From: Paenibacillus sp. cl123
Lineage (GTDB): Bacteria; Bacillota; Bacilli; Paenibacillales; NBRC-103111
Direction: 5' to 3'
DNA length: 64,000 bases
Assembly: GCF_900101595.1 (NCBI RefSeq)
Contig: NZ_FMYY01000013.1
Span: forward strand, 51,365-115,364
Every line of letters begins with the position of its first letter. Positions within the stretch are counted from its first letter, which is position 1. The notes under the pieces are model-generated. The model ran no database searches and was not told the DNA's origin. It was given only the letters and a program-made list of their open reading frames with translations. Shown piece after piece: positions 35,201 through 43,541 of the stretch. The translations under genes were made by a program, and so were the position numbers.

Positions 35201-35877
35201 CCAGGCTGTGGCGTCTGGACTCCGAGGATGTCTACGACCTGCTCTTCGACCATAAGGAGATGGCATTGTCTCTGATGGCCATCTTATCGCGACGGCTTCG
35301 GACCGTGAACCGGGAGGCCGCCGCAGCCGTCGCCGGGCCGCTGGCGGATAGCGGACAGACGGAGGCGCAGTCGTCGGTCGCCGCGATAGCAGCCGGCGGC
35401 TTGGAGGCCGCGGCGGTCGAGCTTCGTACGGAACCGGGCCGGCGGCAGGAGGCGGCGACGAGCGGAGCCATTCTCCGCCGGATTCTGGTGCTCCAGCGCA
35501 TCGATCTGTTCGCTCACGTATCGGCCGATGACTTCGTTCAGCTGGCGGGCATGGTCCAGGAGATCCGCTACGAGGCCGGGGAAGCCATCGTTCGCGAAGG
35601 CGAGCCGGGAGATTGCCTGTACGGCATTATCGAGGGAAGCGTCCGCGTACACAGCGGGGGCGGGCAGCAGCTGGCTCTGCTGAGCTCGGGCGACTGCTTC
35701 GGCGAGATGGCGCTCATCGACGGGGAGCCGCGCTCGGCCAGTTGTACGGCTGCCGGACCGGCGCTTCTGCTCAGACTGCCGCGGGAGCAGGCGCTTTCCT
35801 TCTGCTTCACGAGGCTGGACGTGCTGAAGAGCATGATGCGCGTGCTGGCAGTCAGGCTGCGGGACACGCAGAAGTAA
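32203..35877 (+). CDS. Nucleotide-transporter-like / HEAT / double cNMP-binding fusion
   Basis: Fusion of 1224 residues. Residues about 20-425 form 10-12 membrane helices of the Npt/ADP-ATP-translocase type within the MFS clan (IGYDVLNFLMVVSFWQ, GSGGIAGGIVSGF, TDKVLGDTVYSSVNQLIMFP). Residues about 450-880 are HEAT-like repeats (RWALDWIRRHTP, VRVRALESAAVLQVPELVQA). Two cyclic-nucleotide-binding domains follow, about 905-1035 and 1093-1222, with phosphate cassettes GDCFGEMAVLTSSVRAAT and GDCFGEMALIDGEPRSAS, both keeping the nucleotide-phosphate Arg. It looks like a transporter gated by intracellular nucleotide. Start ATG 32203 with GGGGAG upstream. Monocistronic; the flanks show no partner genes. 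Confidence 0.8.
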   Translation: MGRPNLRKRLSGSLTAFTADREEYGKVLLLFGYLFCAVSASTIGRTAADAMFLSRFDSALLSKMYLPQALALMAAGVAYQRLGGRWRQDRLALAVIAGAGGLSLLSRAGVAAGQSWVFPVIYIGYDVLNFLMVVSFWQLAASVMDQRKAKRMIGLVGSGGIAGGIVSGFALKGLSGAIGTENLIYCYALLQLLCLVFVIGLARRAGAGSDLFASPSPSAGNGGKKGGAGGGSFRTFMEHVPHLKYVAIMSGAVVLSLVLIDYQFKVILKGTLQDDALAGFMGSFYGFSGLLALAVQLLVSGRLISRFGVMTALLLFPLALLAGSFGVLLIPVLAMAVSVKGTDKVLGDTVYSSVNQLIMFPVAPEWRGRAKGFLDGVARNGAKGLAALLLIALSPLLSAAQFSYLIMAALLIAVIAAIRLRGAYMQLLLRSLRTQDLDLQETRLDLMDPASRKLLTDAIASEDAAQALYALRVLERLEGFELEAHLPSLLRHSSAEVKRWALDWIRRHTPAGLEEEALRLTGAEEPVIRARAWLAVAAYAREEHLEPLTGLLQDQAIVVRSAGIAGLIQHYGIEGMFRAVGTLKELLDSPEEEERQAMAALFGELGLPSFYKPLLRLLQDESAQVRVRALESAAVLQVPELVQAIVPLLSYGSTRAPALHALASYEEAVILPLLGPYLQEAGHPAAPFLPQALALIGGQRASSLLLSVYGKADEELRGRLLDALVAIRAEAGFSPDEGAGTTAEDCAAAELERYWLYAHASEALAAAPELAEIAAAADEARLRTAERIFGLLALSYDPQTMKAVHVNWSGTDARRQASAAEVVDQLVSGRLRSSIAQMMAHASRPLAEQPDQATVHTHIAGLLETGEVWLRSVILASAAGLSADGAGGRLARWTADEHKQAAAEVERVRLLRSVSLFQGLTGRELAALGTRLREVLAAEGQPIITEGETGDALYVIREGSAEVLRGGQRLGLLAPGDCFGEMAVLTSSVRAATVRAAGGSRLWRLDSEDVYDLLFDHKEMALSLMAILSRRLRTVNREAAAAVAGPLADSGQTEAQSSVAAIAAGGLEAAAVELRTEPGRRQEAATSGAILRRILVLQRIDLFAHVSADDFVQLAGMVQEIRYEAGEAIVREGEPGDCLYGIIEGSVRVHSGGGQQLALLSSGDCFGEMALIDGEPRSASCTAAGPALLLRLPREQALSFCFTRLDVLKSMMRVLAVRLRDTQK

Positions 35878-35964
35878 GCGGAGAAGCCGCGGGGGATTCC
35901 AGCGAGCGGGCGGCCTTGTCTGGAGATAGGCTTGAATAGCGCCAATAACCGCCCGGCTTGAGGC

Positions 35965-36016
35965 GGCATGCACCTCCGACTGTTAAAGGACGTTTAACAG
36001 TCGGAAGGTGCATGCC
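35965..36016. other. Long near-perfect hairpin between convergent genes
   Basis: Two arms of 23 and 24 bases (GGCATGCACCTCCGACTG then TTAAA, and the complement with one extra A) enclose GGACG. No T tract follows on either strand. The site lies between a plus-strand and a minus-strand gene end, where a bidirectional terminator would normally be. Confidence 0.85.
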
Positions 36017-36022
36017 AGTTGG

Positions 36023-37225
36023 CTATGCTTCAAGCCCGCCTGGGGCATGGCCCGCATTTCGCCGCCGCTGTGCCAGGAGCACGCTTGTCATCAGGGCGAT
36101 GGAAAGCACGATAAGCGCGCTCGGGATAAAGAAAATGCGCGGCGTCACCCCTTCGACGACAAGCGGCAGCAAATAGCCGATCAGCGAAGCCGTCTGGGCG
36201 ATGAAGACGTACAGGCTGGCTCCGAAGCCGGTGCGGTGCAGAAACATCCGCTGCACGTAGCCCATAGCGACTCCGTACAGCACGGAGACGAACAACGAGT
36301 ACAGCGGCTGCATAAGGAAAAAGACCGGGAGCCGATCAGACAGCGCATAGCACAAATAGGCGGTCAGCGCAAAGAAGCTGCTTGCCAGAATGACCGTCTT
36401 GCTGCCGAAGCGGACCGCTCCATAGCCGGCCAAGGTCATGAACAGCAGCTCGAAGACGGCTTGAACGCTCCACAGATACGACATCAGCTCGGGGCTGCCG
36501 AACCGCTCATGCACGACGAGCGGCAGATAGAGGCCGCGGATGGCGTCCGCACAGGAAAGCAGCAGTAAAGCGATCAGCATAAGCAGGGAGAACGGCTCTC
36601 CGCCGGCTGTTTTGCGCAGCTCCCCTGCGGCCGCGGGCGTTTCCCGGAAGCATAGCAGCAGCAGAAGCAGGGCGGCGTACCCGCCCAGATTGCCCCATAG
36701 CACGCCTTGAAACGAAGCGATAAGATACAGATTGGCGCCGATCAGCAGCCCTGTAAAGAAGCCGGCGCTGTACGTAGACCGCAGCCACAGCTGGGACATC
36801 TCGACGATCAGCGGGGCGCGGGCGGTGAAGTGCTGCCTGGCCATGGCGAACAGCTGGCCCATAATCATCCCGGAGGGCGCGGTGGCCAGGGTCATGCCGA
36901 TCAAGGCGGGGACGAAGGTTTCCGCCTGCATATAGATGGTCAGACCGGCGATGCAGAGCAGAGAAGCGGTCAGAGGAATCGTTTTCTTGCGGCGCATCCG
37001 GTCGCTGATGAAGCCGACCCCGACCGTAAGCAGCATGTTCAGCAGCAGAGAGACGGAGAATATCGAGGCGATCTGGCCTTTGGACAACCCGAGCTGGTCC
37101 TGCAAATAAATGGCGTTCATCGGCGCCAAAATGCCCACCCCGCCTCCATACAAAAACAACGTCAGCATGAGCAGCCAAGCTCGGGGCACTTGGCGGAATT
37201 GCCGGAATTCAGCGGTCAGCCGCAT
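36023..37225 (-). CDS. MFS sugar/drug efflux protein (SetB-like)
   Basis: Twelve-helix MFS permease, 400 residues from the chosen start. The loop 2-3 motif is GFISDRMRRKKTI. Overall pattern (GGGVGILAPMNAIYLQDQLG, MRQHF-like helix 4-5 region, RTGFGASLYVFIAQTASLIG) resembles SetA/SetB sugar efflux proteins. Start at 37225 because GAAGGAGAAG precedes it by 5 bases; 24 upstream codons are open but lack an SD. Substrate uncertain. Confidence 0.82.
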   Translation of the reverse strand: MRLTAEFRQFRQVPRAWLLMLTLFLYGGGVGILAPMNAIYLQDQLGLSKGQIASIFSVSLLLNMLLTVGVGFISDRMRRKKTIPLTASLLCIAGLTIYMQAETFVPALIGMTLATAPSGMIMGQLFAMARQHFTARAPLIVEMSQLWLRSTYSAGFFTGLLIGANLYLIASFQGVLWGNLGGYAALLLLLLCFRETPAAAGELRKTAGGEPFSLLMLIALLLLSCADAIRGLYLPLVVHERFGSPELMSYLWSVQAVFELLFMTLAGYGAVRFGSKTVILASSFFALTAYLCYALSDRLPVFFLMQPLYSLFVSVLYGVAMGYVQRMFLHRTGFGASLYVFIAQTASLIGYLLPLVVEGVTPRIFFIPSALIVLSIALMTSVLLAQRRRNAGHAPGGLEA

Positions 37226-37310
37226 GTCAACTTCTCCTTCGCATGTATCCGTATGGTTGCCATTATATACGCTCCTCAGTATTTGGGATAGTACCATCGG
37301 ACGGACGAAT

Positions 37311-37348
37311 TATGATAAAATGAACCGTATATGATAAAATGAAACGTA
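37311..37348. repeat. 19-bp direct repeat before the HxlR remnant
   Basis: tatgataaaatgaaccgta (37311-37329) is followed directly by a second copy with one change (37330-37348). The second copy contains the start codon of the truncated HxlR-like ORF. Confidence 0.75.
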
Positions 37349-37458
37349 TGAAAAGAGAAGAAAACAAATCGCATTGTCCGATTAATTTTACGGTTGAAAT
37401 TTTCGGAGACAACTTACGCCGATCTGGCGTGACGGGATTGCATTATCTCAGAGCATAA
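37339..37458 (+). pseudogene. Truncated HxlR-family regulator
   Basis: 39 codons beginning MKRMKREENKSHCPINFTVE then IFGD, which matches the N-terminus of HxlR/YodB-type regulators (Cys followed by Pro, then the EIFGDKW helix). After IFGD the sequence departs from the family (NLRRSGVTGLHYLRA, stop). A terminator follows at 37493. The HTH core is missing, so it is a remnant of a regulator that may once have controlled the divergent MFS gene. Confidence 0.5.
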
Positions 37459-37492
37459 TCCGGCCGTTAAAACCATCCATATCTTCTCCCCG

Positions 37493-37523
37493 AAAGGCTC
37501 CGATCAGGAGCTTTTCTTTTTTT
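37493..37523 (+). terminator. Terminator after HxlR remnant
   Basis: GCTCC/GGAGC stem, extended by AAAG/TTTT pairs, followed by CTTTTTTT. Confidence 0.8.
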
Positions 37524-37676
37524 GCGCCATTAGGCCGTTTGAACCAATTTCTTACTTTCAGGTTATTTTCATATTAAATTAATGTTTCGTGTTTACAATG
37601 TCTTAACATAGTCAATGAATAGTCTAGCTATAAATATGTCCGCCTCCCATAGCGGGCCGATAGGAGAGTGACCAGG

Positions 37677-39662
37677 GTGCGTACGACCTCTAGAAAGGGC
37701 CGGAGCAGACGGGGAAAACCCGTATATACCCGGGCGGTCCACACCATCGCCCTATGCACGGCGATCCTTGTTCTTCCGCTGCTTCTGGCAGCTGGCGCGG
37801 AGCTTCTTCATCGTGGATCTCTGTCCGAAACTTGGACGTGGATCTTCTCACATCCCCAGTTATTCGCGTTGAACGGGCTGCTTGCCATGCTCGTTTTTTT
37901 ATTGCTTTATGCGATTTGCGGCGCCTATTCGGGCGCCGCAGCACTGAGTGCGGCGCTGCTCGCGCTCGTCGCTTTGGTGAGCTATTTCAAGCGCAAGCTG
38001 ATCGGCGAGCCATTTTTCCCGTGGGATATTTTCCTTAATAAAGAAAGCATGAATATTCTTCCGCTGGTGACGAGCCGGGAAGCGGTCATCCGCCTCTGTC
38101 TGGCCGGACTGGCGGCTGTGCTGCTGTTCCTGTTCGGGACCAAGCTCCCGAGAAGCCGGATGCGGGTTCCGGTCCGTGTCGCCGTAGGGCTGCTGTGCGT
38201 AGTTGCGCTGTACGGCTTCGGGGTCCGCGCGGCGTGGAGCGAGACGCTGGTATACAAGGCCGGCGCCGGCGAGATCGTGTGGAATCAGTCCGAGAATTAT
38301 GCGGAGAACGGGCTCGCTGTGGCTTTCACGATGAATGTGAAAAATACGATCGTCAAGCGCCCTCCGGGCTACACGGAGACGGCTATGCGCGGACTGGCCG
38401 AAAGTCTGAACGAGATGTTCGGCTACCGTCAGGCCAAGGCGGTCGTGGCAAGTGCAGGGGGCGGGGAGAGCGTCAAGCAGCCTAACGTCATCTTTATTAT
38501 GAATGAGGCGTTCTGGGACCCGACGCTGCTTCCGGGCGTTACGTTCGACCAGGACCCGCTGCCTACGGTGCGCCGCCTGCAGAAGGAGAGCACCGGCGGC
38601 TATATGCTGTCTCCGCAGTTCGGCGGAGGCACGAGCAATGTCGAGTTCGAGGTGCTCAGCGGACAATCGATGAGCTTCCTGCCGGCCGGTTCGGTGCCTT
38701 ATCAGCAATATATATCCAAGCCGCTGCCAAGTCTGGCTTCCTATTTCAAAGAAAAGGGCTATACCAGCACGGCGATTCATTCCTATGAGGGCTGGTTCTG
38801 GAACCGGGAGTCGGTATACCGGCATATGGGCTTCGACCAGTTCATCAGCAAGTCGGGCTTCGAGGCTCCGGAATACCGGGGCGCCTTTATCTCGGACGAC
38901 GAAGTATCCCGCCGCATCATCAACGAGGTAGAGAGCAGCGAGGCGCCAAGCTTTATCTACGCGGTGACGATGCAAAATCACGGTCCGTACGATGACCGCC
39001 GGTATGGCGATCAGGAGATTACGGTAAAGGGCATGCAGACGGATACGGCCAGAGATACGCTGGCTACTTATGCGCAAGGGGTTCGGGATGCCGATAAAAG
39101 CCTGCAGATGCTGATCGACCATTTCGAGCAGTCTGCGGAGCCGACGATTATCGTATTCTACGGCGACCATCTGCCTATGCTGGGGTACGACTATGATGTG
39201 TACGCGCAGGCGGGTTTCATCTCTACCAATCGTTCGGAGCAATGGTCGCTCGAGGAATTGAAGAAGATGCAGAGCGTGCCGCTTGTCACCTGGTCCAACT
39301 TTTATATGCCGAAGGAAACAGTGCCTGTGATCAGCAGCTCCTTCCTTGGCGCTTATGTGCTGGACCGGATAGGGATGGAGCTGCCTCCGGCATGGGCGTA
39401 TCAGCTGGAGCTGTCCAAGAAAGCGCCGGGCATCCTGCGCAATCTGGTCGTAGCCGCCGACGGACAGCTGTACAACGAGCTTCCGCCATCCATCAAGGAT
39501 GATGCGGAGGTGTACCGTGAGCTGCAGTATGATGAAATGTTCGGTCAGCGGTACATCGCCCAATATTTCAATGATCTGCTGCCTGAAGCTCCATCGGGGA
39601 TTGCTGCCGAAGCGGAGACGGAGGCAGACTCCGATCAAGAGCCGGCACAGCCGGTGCGATAA
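37677..39662 (+). CDS. LtaS-like polyglycerol-phosphate (LTA) synthase family enzyme
   Basis: About 661 residues: five N-terminal helices (about 22-180) and an extracellular sulfatase-fold domain (about 270-600). Catalytic residues, numbered from the GTG at 37668: metal Glu280 in NVIFIMNEAFWDP, nucleophile Thr322 in GGGTSNVEFEVLSG, and Asp500-His501 in FYGDHLPMLG. The family polymerises glycerol phosphate from phosphatidylglycerol onto lipid anchors, or primes it. GTG 37677 is preferred over 37668, as AGGAG would be too close to the latter. Which lipoteichoic paralogue it is cannot be decided. Confidence 0.85.
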   Translation: MRTTSRKGRSRRGKPVYTRAVHTIALCTAILVLPLLLAAGAELLHRGSLSETWTWIFSHPQLFALNGLLAMLVFLLLYAICGAYSGAAALSAALLALVALVSYFKRKLIGEPFFPWDIFLNKESMNILPLVTSREAVIRLCLAGLAAVLLFLFGTKLPRSRMRVPVRVAVGLLCVVALYGFGVRAAWSETLVYKAGAGEIVWNQSENYAENGLAVAFTMNVKNTIVKRPPGYTETAMRGLAESLNEMFGYRQAKAVVASAGGGESVKQPNVIFIMNEAFWDPTLLPGVTFDQDPLPTVRRLQKESTGGYMLSPQFGGGTSNVEFEVLSGQSMSFLPAGSVPYQQYISKPLPSLASYFKEKGYTSTAIHSYEGWFWNRESVYRHMGFDQFISKSGFEAPEYRGAFISDDEVSRRIINEVESSEAPSFIYAVTMQNHGPYDDRRYGDQEITVKGMQTDTARDTLATYAQGVRDADKSLQMLIDHFEQSAEPTIIVFYGDHLPMLGYDYDVYAQAGFISTNRSEQWSLEELKKMQSVPLVTWSNFYMPKETVPVISSSFLGAYVLDRIGMELPPAWAYQLELSKKAPGILRNLVVAADGQLYNELPPSIKDDAEVYRELQYDEMFGQRYIAQYFNDLLPEAPSGIAAEAETEADSDQEPAQPVR

Positions 39663-40207
39663 GCTCTGCTGAGCAATGCGCCCGCCGCGGCAATTGCGGC
39701 AGGACAGAGGGCGGCAGGGATGCTACGGAGCGGGCTGGTCCCGTACGGGCGCAGCGCGCGCCTTTGAACGGCCGTCGTGTCCGGCGGCGTCTAGCCCGAT
39801 AAGCCTGGCGGCGATCTTGATGGTCGCTGCCAGGCTTTTTGGCAATCTCGGAGCGTGTGAACTCCGGTGATTGGAAACCGCCGGCGTGCTTAAAAGGCCG
39901 AAACGCGGCCGGGCAACCAGCTCCAAGCTCGCGGGCGGTCTAGGAGCGAAACGTGCCCGCTTCGCTCGATGAAGTGAAAAATCAACGTGCTGGGCAAGGC
40001 GAGGCTGGTGTAATTGAGCAGCCAGCGCACGACCTATGAGGATGCCTGAGGATGTCCATGTAACCTTTTCTCCCGTGAGGAGGCTTGCCGCTTTCTCTCG
40101 CCGCTCCAAGTGTGGTACAATTTGCAACAAAATCAATTCGGTCGTACCGGGATGGCTGCAGCTCTGGCAGCTGCGGGCAACGACGGGGATGTCTAGGAGG
40201 AAGCAAG
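39663..40207. other. 545-base gap between ltaS-like gene and dgt
   Basis: Contains one terminator at 39801 and no supported gene. Near 40113 an extended -10 (TGGTACAAT) could start the dgt transcript, but no good -35 is present. Confidence 0.4.
39801..39840 (+). terminator. Terminator after the ltaS-like gene
   Basis: AAGCCTGGCGGCGA and TCGCTGCCAGGCTTTTT form a 13-bp stem with an internal G bulge, then T run. Confidence 0.85.
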
Positions 40208-41527
40208 ATGGATTTGCGCCAATTTCGGTTGGACGAACCGACTCACGGCACTTTCAGCGAGGAACGGGATGAGTATGAGCGGGACTATGCGCGGCTGATC
40301 CAGTCGCCGGCTTTCAGACGGCTGCAGGGCAAGTCTCAGGTGTTCGGAGCCGGCACGGGCGATTATTACCGGACAAGGCTGACACACTCCATCGAGGTAT
40401 CCCAGATCGCCAGAGAGTCGGCAAGGCGCATGAACAAGCAGTATCCGCTGCTGGAGCGCCGGGAGCACCCGGGTCTGATTCTGGATCAAGCCGTTGTCGA
40501 ATGCGCGGCGCTGGCGCATGATTTGGGCCATCCGCCCTTCGGACACAAGGGCGAGGAGGTGCTCAACGATCTGCTGGCTGAACAATACGGGCTTGCTTAT
40601 GAGGGCAATGCGCAGAATTTCCGCATTCTGATGTTTCTGGAGAAGCGGGCGGGCAGCGGAAGCGGTCTGGATCTGACGGCGGCCGTCCTGCTGGCGATTA
40701 ATAAATATCCGTATTGCCTGGATGACCCTGATCGACTCAAGGGCGTGTACGGGATGGAGTGGACGGACGGCATCGGGTTGATCCGCGACCGGTGGAAGAT
40801 GCCGGCGGGCTGCTCCACGCTGGAGGCTCAGCTGATGGATCTTTGCGACGATATTGCCTATTCGACCCATGATATCGAGGACGGCATCCGGGCGGGCAAA
40901 ATTCAGATGAACCGGACATTTTTCGAAGACAGCCGGCTCATCGGCCACCTGGTTCAGGAGATTGTGAACGATCACGGCAACTCGGATATCGGCTGGGATC
41001 AAGTGGATATTCCTGTTATGGTCAAGGAAGTGCTTACCTCCTATCTGGAGCAATGGGAGGAAATATATGCGGCCTGCGACCGAGAAGCCTCCCGCACCCG
41101 CAGAGAGATGAAGGCGCGCTGGGTCAGCACTTTCGCCGGACGGGTCGGGATGATTGACGATCCGGCGAAGGGCTGGAAAAAAATTACGTTCGTGCGCGAC
41201 GGCCAGCAGGATCTGGAACTGCACCGGACGATGGAAATTCTGAAGAAGCTCGCCTGGGTTACGCTGATCAAGGATTTCCGCGTTCAGCGGCTGCAGAAGC
41301 GCAGCGAGATTATGATACGCCGACTGTGGGAAAGCTTTATCGTCCCGGAACAGGGCAGGCTTATTCTTCCTCCCGATTGGGTCGAGAATTATGAGAACCA
41401 TCTTGCCGGCTGGTCCTGGCCGAGACTGGTGGCCGACTATATTTCGGGGATGACGGACGCATACGCCGAGAAAGTGTATACTGAGCTGTTCGCCAGCAAG
41501 TCAGGGTCGATCTACGAGATGGATTAG
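40208..41527 (+). CDS. dgt: dGTP triphosphohydrolase (HD superfamily)
   Basis: dGTPase-family phosphohydrolase of 439 residues (dNTP to nucleoside plus triphosphate). HD-domain metal motifs: His in RLTHSIEVSQIARESAR, HD in AALAHDLGHPPFGHKGEEVL, and a further Asp in LMDLCDDIAYSTHDIEDGI. Start at ATG 40208 with AGGAGGA 7 bases upstream. The gene is followed by the transglutaminase gene after 130 bases. Confidence 0.92.
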   Translation: MDLRQFRLDEPTHGTFSEERDEYERDYARLIQSPAFRRLQGKSQVFGAGTGDYYRTRLTHSIEVSQIARESARRMNKQYPLLERREHPGLILDQAVVECAALAHDLGHPPFGHKGEEVLNDLLAEQYGLAYEGNAQNFRILMFLEKRAGSGSGLDLTAAVLLAINKYPYCLDDPDRLKGVYGMEWTDGIGLIRDRWKMPAGCSTLEAQLMDLCDDIAYSTHDIEDGIRAGKIQMNRTFFEDSRLIGHLVQEIVNDHGNSDIGWDQVDIPVMVKEVLTSYLEQWEEIYAACDREASRTRREMKARWVSTFAGRVGMIDDPAKGWKKITFVRDGQQDLELHRTMEILKKLAWVTLIKDFRVQRLQKRSEIMIRRLWESFIVPEQGRLILPPDWVENYENHLAGWSWPRLVADYISGMTDAYAEKVYTELFASKSGSIYEMD

Positions 41528-41657
41528 GTTGACCATTTGCCGTCGACTGCCCGGTATTACACCGGCAGCCGGAAATTGGCCTGAATGCCGCTTTCTCCGC
41601 ATAAGATGTAGCGAGGGGCGCATTATCCCGGCCCCTCTAGCGGAGGAGGGGCTGCAG

Positions 41658-42518
41658 ATGATCTATATACAGGGAGCGGAAGCGCCGCCGTTCATCCCGG
41701 GCGTAACCGGCGTGGAGCTGGATATCTACGCCCGCAAGCGCAGCAGCAGGACGCCGTTTCATTATGCTTCAATGGAGGCGCTGCGCTTCGAGCTGCAGGC
41801 CAGGAGCGCCATTATAGCCAGCGCGAGAGCGCTCGGGGTGAGCGGAGCGGCGTTCGAGGTGTTCGAATTGTCGCGCTGCAATGAGCGGTACTGGTCGCTG
41901 ACCTATAACGGCGGCTTCGAGCTGAGGCCCGGCGTGAGCCCGTCTGCTGCGGTCGAAGATATTTATGCGAACGGACCCTTGTATGCGTTTGAATGCGCGA
42001 CGGCGATCATTATTATTTTGTATAAAGCTGTGCTGGATACGATCGGCCGGGAGGCGTTCGACCGCTCCTTCGGACGGCTGTATTTGTACTCCTGGAACCA
42101 TGATGCGGACTTGCGGCTGATTACAGTCAAGGGCCAAGGGGAAGCGTTCCCCGGCGATGTGCAGTACTTCAAAAATCCGCAGGTAGACCCGCGGCAGATG
42201 CAGTATCAGGGGGAGAATGTCATCGTCATGCCGGAGGGCGGTTATTTCGGCCATGGCATAGGCGTTACTTCCGGTAGCAGCATCATCACCCGGCTGAACA
42301 GGCACAGGGTGCTCTTCGCTACGCAAAGCGCTTATCTGCTGAATGAAGCGACATATCCGGATTTCGACTACCTGCAAGTGCTGGCCGGCCTTCCGGCGGA
42401 GCAAGGGCAGCACCCGGGGTTGGCCGCAGGCTCCGCGGAAGCGGGCTGGGGAGCGCCGCCTGCCGGAGCGTACCCGGTGAGGGCTCGCATCGGGCCGCGG
42501 AGATTTTTATTGGGCTAG
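41658..42518 (+). CDS. tgl: Protein-glutamine gamma-glutamyltransferase (spore coat transglutaminase)
   Basis: Tgl family, 286 residues (Bacillus subtilis Tgl 245). The catalytic site is Cys113 in ANGPLYAFECATAIIII; other matching stretches are SFGRLYLYSWNHDADLRL, VQYFKNPQVDPRQMQYQGEN and SAYLLNEATYPDFDYL. Tgl crosslinks coat proteins through isopeptide bonds during sporulation, which supports an endospore former. The last 40 residues are a non-conserved Ala/Gly/Pro extension. ATG 41658 is chosen for GGAGGAGGGG upstream. Confidence 0.93.
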   Translation: MIYIQGAEAPPFIPGVTGVELDIYARKRSSRTPFHYASMEALRFELQARSAIIASARALGVSGAAFEVFELSRCNERYWSLTYNGGFELRPGVSPSAAVEDIYANGPLYAFECATAIIIILYKAVLDTIGREAFDRSFGRLYLYSWNHDADLRLITVKGQGEAFPGDVQYFKNPQVDPRQMQYQGENVIVMPEGGYFGHGIGVTSGSSIITRLNRHRVLFATQSAYLLNEATYPDFDYLQVLAGLPAEQGQHPGLAAGSAEAGWGAPPAGAYPVRARIGPRRFLLG

Positions 42519-42575
42519 GCTAGACGACGGGCGCCGGAGAAGCCCGGGGCCGTTCGCCACGAGGCGGATGCTGCT

Positions 42576-43271
42576 CTAGCGGTAGGAACGCGGACGTTCC
42601 GCGTTGTGAAGCAAGAGGTGAAGCGTCGCGTAGACGGCAAGCAGGAGCAGGCCGAACAGCCCGCAGAACATTAGCGCTTGGGGCTCCAGGCTGTCCAGCA
42701 GGGAGCGCCACAGCTTCTCGGTGCCTGTCAGCACATCCCAGCTGTTCAGCCGGTATTCACGCCCAAGCAGGATGCCGTAGGCCGACAGCCAGGATACCGC
42801 TGCGACCATCGCCCAGCCTGGCAGGGCGCCGAGACGTTCGCGCAGCATGATATGCCAGTGATACGTCGAGACGAATCCGAGCAGCAGCCCGTTCCAGGCG
42901 ATGAGGAGAATTGCGAGCATGTCGTACCAATACTGGAACGTATACCAGCCGTCCGCCGCGTAGTTGTTTTTGAGTATCGTGAGATGAATAAGGTCGGTCA
43001 GGATGTAAGGGGCGTTCGGAAGAAAGAGGAGCCACGCCGCGGCCAGAGGCGCCCACAGGATAGCCGGGAGCCGGTACATACGTCCGCGAAGCACCCATGC
43101 GGCCGATGAGAAGATATATGGAATCCAGGCAAGGAACAGATTCCAGAGAAGAAAGTCATAATAGCCGGAGCCGGACAGACGGGTCAACAGGCTGTACACC
43201 AGTACGCTGACGACGGTCAGAGCCGCGAGGCCCGCGGATGTTTTGAGCCAGTCAAGCTCTTTCATATTCAT
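42576..43271 (-). CDS. DUF1361 membrane protein
   Basis: Integral membrane protein of 231 residues with six predicted helices. WAAWLLFLPNAPYILTDLIHL-like and YGILLGREYRLNSWDVLT stretches are the conserved core of DUF1361. AAAGGACG precedes the ATG. Function unknown. Divergent from the glycosyltransferase gene. Confidence 0.85.
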   Translation of the reverse strand: MNMKELDWLKTSAGLAALTVVSVLVYSLLTRLSGSGYYDFLLWNLFLAWIPYIFSSAAWVLRGRMYRLPAILWAPLAAAWLLFLPNAPYILTDLIHLTILKNNYAADGWYTFQYWYDMLAILLIAWNGLLLGFVSTYHWHIMLRERLGALPGWAMVAAVSWLSAYGILLGREYRLNSWDVLTGTEKLWRSLLDSLEPQALMFCGLFGLLLLAVYATLHLLLHNAERPRSYR

Positions 43272-43541
43272 GCTCGTCCTTTCATTGTGAAATAGATAAT
43301 GTATGCTTCTGCTGTATATAAAACCCAGCTTAGTCTATCATAGGCGATAGGGGCCAGGCTATCCCCAAAAGGCATAGCCGCCGCCAGATTCAGGAGAAGC
43401 TATATATTCGTCTGGTTAAATATGGTACTATAAATGAACAGAAAAATGTTAGATTTTATCCCAAGGCTTGTTTCAATGCGGGATTTATGGGTAATGAGAT
43501 TAGATGAGGAAATGAAACGGACGAAAGCAGGAGGCGTAACG

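Noticed and set aside
37899-39638. 579-codon minus-strand frame opposite the LtaS-like gene
   Set aside because: Shadow frame; the plus strand carries the complete catalytic set.
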